31,170 bases of DNA, from assembly GCA_047639615.1 (NCBI GenBank), contig JBLIOL010000020.1, positions 1 to 31,170 on the forward strand, in the 5' to 3' direction. Below the pieces are notes generated by a model. The model saw only the letters and a program-made list of their open reading frames with translations, had not been told where the DNA came from and did no database searches. This document shows positions 15,371 to 23,445 of the stretch, in pieces. Source of the stretch: CAYWNK01 sp047639615 (lineage in GTDB: Bacteria; Planctomycetota; UBA1135; GCA-002686595). Position numbers and translations under genes: made by a program. How positions within the stretch are numbered: position 1 is the stretch's first letter; each line of letters starts with the position of its first letter.

Positions 15371-17725
15371 ATGACTAGCCTCGTTTCCCTGCTGCGGAAT
15401 TTGTGCGACCCACGGGTGCTGGCCCAAGGGGCATTCGTTGGCATGGCGCTAGCCCTCTCCGCCTTTGCATTTGTTGGAGAGCAGGACCCGAGCGACAAAC
15501 CTGACGGCGTGTTTGCCTTTACCCATCGCGTACACGTTCCGCGCGCTTGGCAGAGCATCGACGACGATGGAAATTGGAATGTGCAGGAGCGTCAACGCGA
15601 CTGCCGTGGTTGCCACGACTACGCGAAAGGGCAGACCAAGGATCCCCAGGCTGTCTGCACCAGCTGCCACTTCACGAACGAGAAGAACCAGTACCGCTTC
15701 AAGCTCTGGGCTGACCCGCCCAGCTTTACGAGCGACCTGACCGCTCTGCGTAGTCCTAATGCCTTCTTCGATCACAGTCTGCACCTGATCCTCGAATGCC
15801 GTGAATGCCACGAGGGTTCCAAGGATGACTTCGAGCCGCCGGCCCTGATCGAGGGCGCCTCCCCGGGGGAGGAGCTGTGCATGACATGCCACGCGGGCGA
15901 CAAGCCGCGGCAGGCCGAGCTGCACTTCATGGCCAACGATCGTGCTGGAAATCCGATCACCGATGTGCGCAAGTCAGCGGCGCTCACCACCCTCAAGAAG
16001 GGGCTGGGTGAGGCCTTGAACGACTCTCCCTCCATGGGCCCTAATACTTCGGATAGCACCCACTTGGGGCCTTTCCGCCACAAGGAGCACCTGCTGCCCG
16101 AGTTCCAGGAGAGCCCAACTTCCTTGGGTGATTTAGGCGCAACTAGCATGGGCTTGGATCAAGCCCGTCAGGGGAATTGCGGTGCTTGCCACCAGCCCAT
16201 GTTTGAGGCGCAAGCGGGCATGGCCATGGCGGTCGGCGCGCCGGTGCATGCGCCCTTCGAGCAGAGCGCTCAGGTCTGTGGCGAATGCCATGTGGCCGAT
16301 GAGGCGCGCACGCCGCTGAGCTTTGAATTGGGGCCCGTGACTCGCCCCAGTGCGGTTGGCGGGACCTTCTCCCACCAGGATCACCTGCAATTCACGCGTC
16401 CGGATGGGGAGCTGAGCAAGAGCAGCCTTGCCGGGTACGACGCCATCGAGAGTGAGGGCTGCATGGCCTGTCACCTCCCGGACGCCTCGCGAGAGGAGGG
16501 TTACGTGCTGAAGGGTGCCTTGGCTGATACGCGCTCCTTCCAAGGCTGCCAGAGCTGTCACGAGCAGTCCGCCTGGGCCCCCGCAGAGCACGGCGCATGG
16601 TGGACCCCCGAGGATCACGGTGAGTGGAGCGCTTGTAGTGCTTGCCACCAGCCAGACAGCGGTGCTTTCGACCAGGCCCGGCCGGTGGCCGAGGTGCGCC
16701 GTTCCAAGCCCGTGTCGTTCCACCTAGAAACCCAGCAGCACCCGCATATCACGGTGGCTGAGGGCGAAAGCATCGAGGGCTCCTGCCGTGAATGCCACCG
16801 CAAGCCGGTCGCTAGCCTGCCGAGCCGCATTCAGGATGTTGCGTTTGACCACGCTACCCACCTGCCCGCGTCTGCCGGGCCCGATGATTGCTCGGCCTGT
16901 CACACCCCCGATCAATTCCAGGCCACGACCTCTGCCGGGTTGGCCCGGACCAGCGCCGGCGTAGAGCTAGTCTACAACCCGGCGGCCTGCATCGATTGTC
17001 ACCGCGGCTCAGCTCCGGTGCCGCAGTTCGCTCCCGCGCAAGAGGCACGCAGCGTGGTGGAATTTTCCCACGGCGCACACCTGGGTCAGACCCTGGTGGG
17101 CGGCGGCGAGGTGGGTTGCACCACCTGCCACGTACCGGTGGCTGGTGAGGCGATCGGTACCTTGGCCGCTGCGAGGGACTGCACGCAATGCCATGCGCAT
17201 GATGCGACGCCCGTCCAGGGCCATGCGGCGCTCACCGGCGGGGGAATTACGGCTGGCGAGGTGGCGGCTTGTAGTGCCTGTCATCTAGACGGATTCCCAG
17301 TGGCCGGCAGTCCGACTCTGATCGCGAGCTCGCGCATTCTGAACCTGGTCGGAAGCGGGGCACAGCATCACCCCACTGGTGAGGAGTGCTCGAACTGCCA
17401 CCTGCCCGGCGCGGGCTTGCTGATCTCCACGGTCGAGAAGCCCAGGGGTAATCGTCTGTTCGTAGATCGCACCACCTACACGCCTCCGGCCCCGAACGAC
17501 AGGCTCCAGTCTGGCATCCACCGGGATCTGCTCACGGGAACCAACCAGGCCACGCGCAAGCACGGGGACGATGAGGTGAACTGCTTCTACTGTCACTGGA
17601 CCGGCAACAAGTCGGGCTTCGTGGGCGCTGGACAAGGCACCAAGGACCCTGAGATCAGTTCCGTCCGTCGCGCCCTAGGCGACAACCTAACCCTCTTCCC
17701 TGGGGGGCCGGCGCTCATCCGCTAG
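15371..17725 (+). CDS. Exported 17-heme cytochrome c
   Basis: From the ATG at 15371 the product has 784 residues. A hydrophobic stretch (about 17-35, ending ALSAFAF) serves as signal peptide or N-terminal anchor. I count 17 CxxCH heme-binding motifs, from CRGCH near residue 77 to CFYCH near the C-terminus, with many extra His residues as distal ligands. It has no FHA domain, unlike the 15-heme protein of the opposite operon. Spacing and length resemble long periplasmic heme-wire cytochromes such as MtrA/DmsE relatives, but heme number and sequence are different, so no family name is given. Neighbours are a lipoprotein cytochrome and a barrel, consistent with carrying electrons across the periplasm towards the outer membrane. 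Confidence 0.93.
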   Translation: MTSLVSLLRNLCDPRVLAQGAFVGMALALSAFAFVGEQDPSDKPDGVFAFTHRVHVPRAWQSIDDDGNWNVQERQRDCRGCHDYAKGQTKDPQAVCTSCHFTNEKNQYRFKLWADPPSFTSDLTALRSPNAFFDHSLHLILECRECHEGSKDDFEPPALIEGASPGEELCMTCHAGDKPRQAELHFMANDRAGNPITDVRKSAALTTLKKGLGEALNDSPSMGPNTSDSTHLGPFRHKEHLLPEFQESPTSLGDLGATSMGLDQARQGNCGACHQPMFEAQAGMAMAVGAPVHAPFEQSAQVCGECHVADEARTPLSFELGPVTRPSAVGGTFSHQDHLQFTRPDGELSKSSLAGYDAIESEGCMACHLPDASREEGYVLKGALADTRSFQGCQSCHEQSAWAPAEHGAWWTPEDHGEWSACSACHQPDSGAFDQARPVAEVRRSKPVSFHLETQQHPHITVAEGESIEGSCRECHRKPVASLPSRIQDVAFDHATHLPASAGPDDCSACHTPDQFQATTSAGLARTSAGVELVYNPAACIDCHRGSAPVPQFAPAQEARSVVEFSHGAHLGQTLVGGGEVGCTTCHVPVAGEAIGTLAAARDCTQCHAHDATPVQGHAALTGGGITAGEVAACSACHLDGFPVAGSPTLIASSRILNLVGSGAQHHPTGEECSNCHLPGAGLLISTVEKPRGNRLFVDRTTYTPPAPNDRLQSGIHRDLLTGTNQATRKHGDDEVNCFYCHWTGNKSGFVGAGQGTKDPEISSVRRALGDNLTLFPGGPALIR

Positions 17726-17783
17726 TTCGCTCATCGCACACTCTCCATTGACCTCCTCTAAGCAAACCCAGCCCCCCAGGAAT

Positions 17784-19745
17784 ATGAAAACCTCCGAGTT
17801 AACCCAAACAGCTCTGCGCTGGTGCCTCACTGGCATCGGCCTCGTGGGGCTCTGGTCGGCGCTATCCGCCTGCCGTACGAGTCAAGACCCCGAGCCGAAG
17901 GCGGCCATGGCGGTCGATGAGGTTTCGGACGTGGAGCTGGATGCAGATGCCATGCACGCCGCTCTATACGTGGAGTCCAAGTATCCCTCAGCCAAGGAGT
18001 GCGGTGCTTGTCACCCCTTGCACTTCAACGAGTGGTCCACATCTCCGCACGCTTACGCCGAGATGAGCCCGGTGTTCAACACTATGCAGGCGGCGGTCAC
18101 GACCCTGACCAACGGGACGAACGCGGACTTCTGTATTCGTTGCCACTCGCCCGTGGGGATGGCACTTGGCGAGCCCCTGCTCACGGAGATGAAGAACCGT
18201 TCGCAGAGCGCGCGCGAGGGTGTGACCTGCATCGTGTGTCACCGTATCAATGGTGACTTCGGCAAGGTCAGCGGGCGCTTCAAGTTGGAGGCCGGCGATA
18301 TTCACCAACCGATATACGGCCCGAGTAGCTCGGACGAGCTGCAGCGGATTCTCAACGAGAACGCGAGCGAGGGCGGGAGCTTCTCCGATCTGCAAGTAGA
18401 AGCGGATGGAACCGGCGAGTACCCGATTCACGCCGAGGTGGAGACATCCTTCTTCATCTCTCAGTCGAGCTCTTGCGGCAGCTGCCACGACGTGACCTCG
18501 CCCGGTGGCTTCCGCTTGGAGGAGGCCTTCAGCGAGTACAAGTCCTCGCCTTCGGCCGAGAGGGGCGAGTCCTGCCAGGACTGCCACATGAGTCACGAGG
18601 AGGGCAAGGTGAGTAGTGTCGTGGTGATCGATAGTGCTGCGAGCATGCCCAACGGCACCACCTCACGTACGCGCAAACTGACCGCCCACTACTTCGCTGG
18701 TCCCGACTACTCGATCATCCACCCGGGCCTGTTCCCGATTCACGGGCCGCGCACGGCGGACTTCGCTACCTTCGAAGAGTGGCAAGACTTCGACCTGGCG
18801 TGGGGCCGCGAGAAGTTCGAGAGCTCGGACCACTCCGGCACCGACTTCAAACACAAGAAGTGGGAGAGCACGCGCAACCGCAAGCAAGCCCACGACATCA
18901 TCTACGGCTCCGGCGGTCAGATGGAGAAGCTCGAGGTGTATCGCGGACGTCAGCTCGATGTCTTGCGCGAGGGCTACCAGCTCGGCGATGTGCGCATCGG
19001 CGAGGAGGACGAGGACGGCCTGGACTTTAGTATCGAAGTCAAGAATGGCACCAGCGGCCACAACGCGCCCACGGGCTTCATTGCCGAACGCACCCTCTAC
19101 CTAGAAGTGACGGTCTACGACGGCAACGGCGAGCCGGTCTTCAAGTCAGGCGACTTGGATCCCAATGGGGATGTGCGCGACTTGCACTCTACCTATGTGC
19201 ACAACGGTGCTGCGGTCCAGGACGAGTTCCTGTTCAGCCTGCAGTCGAAGTTCATGGTGCGCCTGTTCCGTGGAGGGGAGCGCGAGCAGGTCTTGCCGCT
19301 TAACTTCTCGGGCAGCCCGCTGCTCTTCAACCGTCCGGCTTCCACTCCTACGATCGCAACCGGCCGTCCGCCGGGGGCGCGCATCCACCGCGTGGGTTTG
19401 CCGCCCAACAGCTCTCGCTGGGCTGACTATGCGGTCAAGCCGGATGAGCTGACCGTGGGTCCTTACTCCGTCAAGGTACGCATGATTGCTGGCATGGTTC
19501 CGGTGAACCTGATCGAGGCGATCCATACCCTCGGTTTCGACTACGGCATGAACCCGCGTCAAGTGGGTGACCGCGTGGTGGCTGGGCGGCCGCTCTTGTG
19601 GGAGGCTGAGTTCTCCCTTGAGCACTCGGGGCCGGTCACTATCGACTGGGAGAAGCCCGGGCCCGGCATCATCGACTGGTGGCAAAAGCCCGGTGAGGAG
19701 CGTTCTGCCGACGAGCATTCCGGTGCGCAAGCAGGGGGCCACTAG
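17784..19745 (+). CDS. Five-heme cytochrome c554-like lipoprotein
   Basis: The ATG at 17784 gives 653 residues with a textbook lipobox LSAC, Cys at residue 30. An earlier TTG at 17748 would only lengthen the n-region. Five CxxCH motifs lie at about 73-77, 117-121, 149-153, 231-235 and 264-268, all in the first 270 residues; the CGACHPLHFNEWSTSPHA start is typical of cytochrome c554/multiheme family proteins. The last 380 residues have no heme motif and look beta-rich (for example the VKNGTSGHNAPTGF region), as seen in several c554-like proteins. The lipid anchor should hold it in a membrane, probably the outer one next to the barrel. Whether it faces the periplasm or the outside cannot be read from sequence. 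Confidence 0.92.
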   Translation: MKTSELTQTALRWCLTGIGLVGLWSALSACRTSQDPEPKAAMAVDEVSDVELDADAMHAALYVESKYPSAKECGACHPLHFNEWSTSPHAYAEMSPVFNTMQAAVTTLTNGTNADFCIRCHSPVGMALGEPLLTEMKNRSQSAREGVTCIVCHRINGDFGKVSGRFKLEAGDIHQPIYGPSSSDELQRILNENASEGGSFSDLQVEADGTGEYPIHAEVETSFFISQSSSCGSCHDVTSPGGFRLEEAFSEYKSSPSAERGESCQDCHMSHEEGKVSSVVVIDSAASMPNGTTSRTRKLTAHYFAGPDYSIIHPGLFPIHGPRTADFATFEEWQDFDLAWGREKFESSDHSGTDFKHKKWESTRNRKQAHDIIYGSGGQMEKLEVYRGRQLDVLREGYQLGDVRIGEEDEDGLDFSIEVKNGTSGHNAPTGFIAERTLYLEVTVYDGNGEPVFKSGDLDPNGDVRDLHSTYVHNGAAVQDEFLFSLQSKFMVRLFRGGEREQVLPLNFSGSPLLFNRPASTPTIATGRPPGARIHRVGLPPNSSRWADYAVKPDELTVGPYSVKVRMIAGMVPVNLIEAIHTLGFDYGMNPRQVGDRVVAGRPLLWEAEFSLEHSGPVTIDWEKPGPGIIDWWQKPGEERSADEHSGAQAGGH

Positions 19746-21127
19746 TGATTCGCTCTCAAACGAAGCAATACGTGCTTAGAACCAGCGTCTTGATCGCAGC
19801 TGGCATCGGTCTAACGGGCAGTTCCATGGCTCAGCACGGTGAGCATTCCGGCGACGATCCGAACCGCCTCACGGATGTATACCTACCGCCGCAGGTGGAC
19901 CTGATTCCCAAGCGCCCGGCGCCGCTCTTGGAGTTGGGTAACGGTTTCCTGAAGCCCGGCGAATTGAAGGATCCGATCAGGCTTGGCAACGGTGCGATTT
20001 GGTCGCCCCAGCTGATCGTATGGGGCAACTTCCGCAGTAGCGTCTCCGCGCGCAATGGCAACATTAGCGACCAGTCGGAGTGGGCCAACCGCCTAGACCT
20101 CTTCGCGGAGGGGCGGCTCTCGCCCACGGAGCGGGTAGTGGTCGGTCTGCGCCCCCTGGACAAGAACGGCGAGTTCTCGGGCGTCAACCTGGAGGACGGC
20201 GAAGACAACGACGGAGCCAACCTCGACATCCAGACCTTCTTCTTCGAAGGCGACTTTGGCGAGATCTTCCCCAGCCTCGACCGCGAAGACGTCAAGGCCT
20301 TGGACATTGGCTTCGGCTTTGGTCGTCAACCTGTCAACTTCCAGGACGGTGTGCTGATCAACGATGTGATGGATGCCTTCACCGTCACGCGCAACTCCCT
20401 ACGCTTCGGCGGGCTGTCCAACTTCCGGGCCACGGCACTGCTGGCTTGGAACGACATCGAGCGTGGCGGTATCGAGGACGAGGATGCCACCATGATCGGC
20501 CTCCTGACCGCCTCGGACTTCACCGACAACTACGTGGAGATCGATGTGCTGGCCACCTTCTCGGATAGTGGTGACGGGCTCTATGCAGGTGTGGGTAGCA
20601 CGCAGCGCTTCGGCGGAATGGCGAGCACCTTCCGGGCCAACGCCTCTATCGCTCTCGATGACGCTAGCCCGGCGGTGGACGATGGAGTGCTGCTGACCAG
20701 CGTGCTCTCCTGGGTTCCGCACCACACCCACGACAACCTCTATGTAGGTTCCTTCGTGGGTATCGGCGACTTCACCAGCGCGGCTCGCGCGCCGGGCGTG
20801 GCCGGGCCCTTGGGTAATATCGGCATCCTATTTGCGGCCACTGGCCTGGGAACGGTGGGCGCGCCCATCAATCCCAACGGAGCGGATGTGGTTGGTGGTG
20901 CTTTGGGCTACCAGCAGATCTTCGGCAGCGGTCGTTCGCAGATGATCTACGAGCTCGGCGTGCGCGCAGCCACCGAGAACCGCGATGACAATACCGTCGC
21001 CGTGGGGGCTCGCTACCGCAGGGCCGTGGGCCAGCGCACGGTGCTGACCTTCGATGCCTTCGCGGGCAACGACAATGTGGACGACGGCTTCTACGGGGGC
21101 CGTGTCGAGTTCCTCTGGCGCTTCTAG
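19745..21127 (+). CDS. Outer-membrane beta-barrel (porin-like) protein
   Basis: The 460-residue product starts with GTG at 19745, sharing one base with the TAG of the lipoprotein gene; AGGGGG at 19733-19738 with six-base spacing supports it. A signal peptide ends near GSSMAQ. The mature protein alternates strands and acidic loops (WGNFRSSVSARNG, ERVVVGLRPL, VKALDIGFGFGRQ, MIYELGVRAATENR, RTVLTFDAFAG) and ends VEFLWRF, the C-terminal Phe of barrels. Length suggests about 16-18 strands, far shorter than MtrB (roughly 700). Its place after two multiheme cytochromes suggests the sheath or channel of a porin-cytochrome conduit. A plain porin is the alternative. Confidence 0.85.
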   Translation: MIRSQTKQYVLRTSVLIAAGIGLTGSSMAQHGEHSGDDPNRLTDVYLPPQVDLIPKRPAPLLELGNGFLKPGELKDPIRLGNGAIWSPQLIVWGNFRSSVSARNGNISDQSEWANRLDLFAEGRLSPTERVVVGLRPLDKNGEFSGVNLEDGEDNDGANLDIQTFFFEGDFGEIFPSLDREDVKALDIGFGFGRQPVNFQDGVLINDVMDAFTVTRNSLRFGGLSNFRATALLAWNDIERGGIEDEDATMIGLLTASDFTDNYVEIDVLATFSDSGDGLYAGVGSTQRFGGMASTFRANASIALDDASPAVDDGVLLTSVLSWVPHHTHDNLYVGSFVGIGDFTSAARAPGVAGPLGNIGILFAATGLGTVGAPINPNGADVVGGALGYQQIFGSGRSQMIYELGVRAATENRDDNTVAVGARYRRAVGQRTVLTFDAFAGNDNVDDGFYGGRVEFLWRF

Positions 21128-21135
21128 TTACTACT

Positions 21136-21169
21136 CGGGCGAAGCCGGATGCTCTTCCGGTTTCGCCCG
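21136..21169. terminator. Strong bidirectional hairpin terminator
   Basis: Bases 21136-21149 pair with 21156-21169 in a 14-bp stem (one G-T wobble) around the loop TGCTCT. It lies between the convergent barrel gene and receiver gene, nine bases after one stop codon and two bases beyond the other. No long T-run follows on either strand, so termination may rely on the stem alone. Confidence 0.8.
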
Positions 21170-21170
21170 G

Positions 21171-21578
21171 CTAACTCAGCCTCAGGGCCGAGCTCAGTAG
21201 CTCGTGCAGGGTGTCGAAGGTGAAGGGCTTGGCCAGGATCGGCACGCCGATGGCCTGGGCCCGTTCCGCGATGGGATAGGGGTCGCCGCTCATCAGAATG
21301 ATGGGGATCTCGTAGCCGCCTTGCTTGAGACGCTCGGCGACCTCGATGCCAGAGAGGCGAGGCATGGTCTGATCCAGGATGATGGCTTGCACCGCTTGGG
21401 GCTGCGCTTGCGCCTGTTCAAGCAGTTCGCTGCCACATTCGAAGCCCCGGAACTTGAAGCCCTTGGTCTCTAGCTGGCGGCCCAGGAGTTTGCGGATCAG
21501 GTGGTTATCGTCGGCAACGAAGATGCAGTGCACCGCCTTGGATGCGCTGACTGCATTGCTCCCCTGACTTGAATCCAC
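21171..21578 (-). CDS. Stand-alone CheY-like response regulator receiver
   Basis: The 135-residue product is a single receiver domain: acidic pair in FVADDNH, phospho-acceptor Asp in IILDQTMPRLSG, Ser in LMSGD and Lys in ILAKPF. There is no output domain. The start is GTG at 21578, supported by AAGGAG (minus strand, 21587-21592) eight bases upstream. Such proteins pass a phosphoryl signal from a histidine kinase to a partner; no kinase is in the window. It converges on the electron-transfer operon across a strong terminator, so a shared role is possible but unproven. Confidence 0.93.
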   Translation of the reverse strand: MDSSQGSNAVSASKAVHCIFVADDNHLIRKLLGRQLETKGFKFRGFECGSELLEQAQAQPQAVQAIILDQTMPRLSGIEVAERLKQGGYEIPIILMSGDPYPIAERAQAIGVPILAKPFTFDTLHELLSSALRLS

Positions 21579-21664
21579 CTAAGTCTCTCCTTCGCGTTGG
21601 CTCCAAGATGAATGGCGCCGAGGCAAGGGTCAAGTACGGCCGGTAGGGGAATAGTGCATTTGGA

Positions 21665-23131
21665 CTAGTTCTGGGAGCCGGTTAGCTCGCGTTCGAGGAT
21701 TGCGAGTACGTGGTCCACCAGGTTGCGGTGCGTACGGAAGCACAGCACGGCTACGCGTATCCAAAAGACTCCGTCGAGGGTCGTGGATGAGAGGAAGACG
21801 CGGCCGTCGGCGAGCACGGCTGCCAGGAGCTTCTGGGTGGCGGCGTTGGCGTCGCTACCGTCCTCGGGCACCCAGCGGAAGAGCGCGACCGAGAGCTCTG
21901 GTTCGGGGCCGACTTCAAGGCCCAGGTCGATGGCGCGCCCATGGAAATAGCGCGTGAGTAGGTGCTTTTCTAGCAATGCCGCACGGAAGCGCGCGGCGCC
22001 GTGCAGTACCAAGGGCAACCACATGCGCAGTCCACGGAAGTGACGCGTCAACTCCGGCGAGAGGTCGGCCGGGGAGGGCTCGTCGAGACTGTCGGTGACG
22101 TCTTGTAGGTAGGCGCCGCGGTGGCCGTGGCTGGCTGCGAGGTGGGCCGGGTCGCGCACGAGCACGGCCCCGGTTCCGTAGGGCAGGAAGAGACCCTTGT
22201 GAGGATCGACCACCACGGAGTCCGCGCGCTCGATGCCTTTGAAGAGCGGGCGCATTTCCTCCACCAGCAGGAAGGCGCCACCGTAGGCGCCGTCCACGTG
22301 GAACCAGAGGTCGTGCTCCTCGGCCAGGTCGGCGAGTGCTTCCAGGGGATCGAGGGCGCCGGTGTCTGTGGTGCCGGCGGTGCCGACAATCATGAAGGGT
22401 CGCAAGCCGGCGGCGCGGTCCTCGGCGATGGCTGCGGCCAGGGCCTCGGGGCGCATGCGGTAGCGCTCGTCTACGGGGACCTGGCGTTGCACGGTCTCGG
22501 CCAAGCCGGCGATGGCGAGCGCTTTGGCCACGCAGTGGTGTGCTTGGATGGTGGTGTAGACCACGGCTTGTTCCACCTGGGCGGCACGAATACCGCGTGC
22601 GTCTCGGGCGGCCACGAAGGCTACCAGGGTGGCGATGGAGCCACCGGAGGTCAGCGTACCGTGGGCTTTCGCGGGCATGCCGAGCATATCGCGCAGCCAG
22701 CGCAGGCAGAGGTTTTCCACGTGCACGGCGCCGGGGCCGGCGTAGTGCACGCCGGCGTAGCGGTTGCTGGCGGCGGCGAGCAAGTCGCCGAGGGCGCCAG
22801 CGAACAGACCGCCGCCGGGGATGTAGCCCAGGTGGCCGCCCGAGGCGGGCTGCAGGCCGGGGCCGTCGATCTCGCGTTCGAAGAGACCCAGGGCCTTGGA
22901 GAGTGGCGCGGGTTCCTCTGGGATGCCGAGCTCCAGCAGCTCATCCCTCGCGCCGGGCCCCGGAGCCCAGGCGCGACGACCTTCTAGAGCGTCGAGCATG
23001 CTGTGGGTGCTGGCGAGCACCTCTGCAGCCAACTCGCGGCGCGTCTCAGGGGCTTCTTCCAGAAGGCGTGAGCGCTGCTCCAGCTCCTCGATGCGTGCTT
23101 CGAGGCCGGGGTCGGATTGGGCTTCAGACAT
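21665..23131 (-). CDS. PLP-dependent group II amino-acid decarboxylase
   Basis: The 488-residue protein (ATG at 23131; a GTG three codons earlier is possible) has the aromatic-L-amino-acid/glutamate decarboxylase fold. TSGGSIATLVAF binds the cofactor phosphate, His near 198 in QAHHCVAKA stacks on the ring, D280 in HVDGAYGG contacts the pyridine nitrogen and K312 in VDPHKGLFLPYG forms the Schiff base. HLGYIPGGGLFAGALGDLL is the usual N-terminal substrate-side motif. Members decarboxylate Tyr, Trp, DOPA, Glu or 2,4-diaminobutyrate, or act as aldehyde synthases; the substrate cannot be told from these motifs. It stands alone, divergent from the ABC operon. Confidence 0.93.
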   Translation of the reverse strand: MSEAQSDPGLEARIEELEQRSRLLEEAPETRRELAAEVLASTHSMLDALEGRRAWAPGPGARDELLELGIPEEPAPLSKALGLFEREIDGPGLQPASGGHLGYIPGGGLFAGALGDLLAAASNRYAGVHYAGPGAVHVENLCLRWLRDMLGMPAKAHGTLTSGGSIATLVAFVAARDARGIRAAQVEQAVVYTTIQAHHCVAKALAIAGLAETVQRQVPVDERYRMRPEALAAAIAEDRAAGLRPFMIVGTAGTTDTGALDPLEALADLAEEHDLWFHVDGAYGGAFLLVEEMRPLFKGIERADSVVVDPHKGLFLPYGTGAVLVRDPAHLAASHGHRGAYLQDVTDSLDEPSPADLSPELTRHFRGLRMWLPLVLHGAARFRAALLEKHLLTRYFHGRAIDLGLEVGPEPELSVALFRWVPEDGSDANAATQKLLAAVLADGRVFLSSTTLDGVFWIRVAVLCFRTHRNLVDHVLAILERELTGSQN

Positions 23132-23324
23132 GGCCGCCACGATAGCGATTCCGGCGCCAGAGACTTGATCTGCCCGTGTCTCATGCTGGGATCCGCTTCG
23201 CCAGACATTGTGTCATGCCCGCTGTGCTCGTTAGTCGAGGAGCGGATAGGCTCTGCTGCACTCCTTCTCCCCAGCCTTATCGCCATGTTCTCCCTTCAGA
23301 TTTATTGCCGCCGAGCCCTGAACA

Positions 23325-23362
23325 CGATCCCGCCGCGAACGCAGATCTGCCGCGCAGGATCG
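23325..23362 (+). promoter_or_regulatory. Leader stem-loop with palindromic tip
   Basis: CGATCC (23325-23330) pairs with GGATCG (23357-23362), and CGCG (23334-23337) pairs with CGCG (23351-23354). The tip contains the palindrome GCAGATCTGC (23341-23350). It lies 12 bases before the leader terminator, an arrangement seen in attenuators and riboswitches. Ligand or binding protein unknown. Confidence 0.45.
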
Positions 23363-23374
23363 GAAATCACGCAG

Positions 23375-23415
23375 CCCGCAAGGCAGCCCGATAGACGGGC
23401 TTCCGTGCGGGTTTT
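23375..23415 (+). terminator. Intrinsic terminator in the 5' leader of the ABC operon
   Basis: CCCGCA (23375-23380) pairs with TGCGGG (23406-23411). Inside it AGCCCG (23385-23390) pairs with CGGGCT (23396-23401) over the loop ATAGA, and TTTT follows at once. It ends about 30 bases before the ATG at 23446 of the substrate-binding gene. It therefore either ends an upstream small RNA or attenuates the transporter operon. Confidence 0.75.
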
Positions 23416-23445
23416 CTCGTGCCCCAGCATCTCCGGGGGCCAGGC

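Larger units (their letters stand above)
23132..23445 (+). promoter_or_regulatory. Leader region of the ABC transporter operon
   Basis: The 314 bases between the divergent decarboxylase and ABC operons contain both promoters and a structured plus-strand leader, detailed in two separate entries. I looked for the conserved cores of TPP, cobalamin, SAM and glycine riboswitches by eye and did not see them. No tRNA cloverleaf was found. Confidence 0.5.

Noticed and set aside
15371..21127. Naming the plus operon mtrA/mtrC/mtrB
   Set aside because: Heme numbers (17 and 5) and barrel length (460) do not fit Mtr proteins; the resemblance is only in gene content and localisation.
23132..23445. A known riboswitch or selenocysteine tRNA in the ABC leader
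   Set aside because: No conserved core of the common riboswitches was recognised and no tRNA cloverleaf or CCA end could be drawn.
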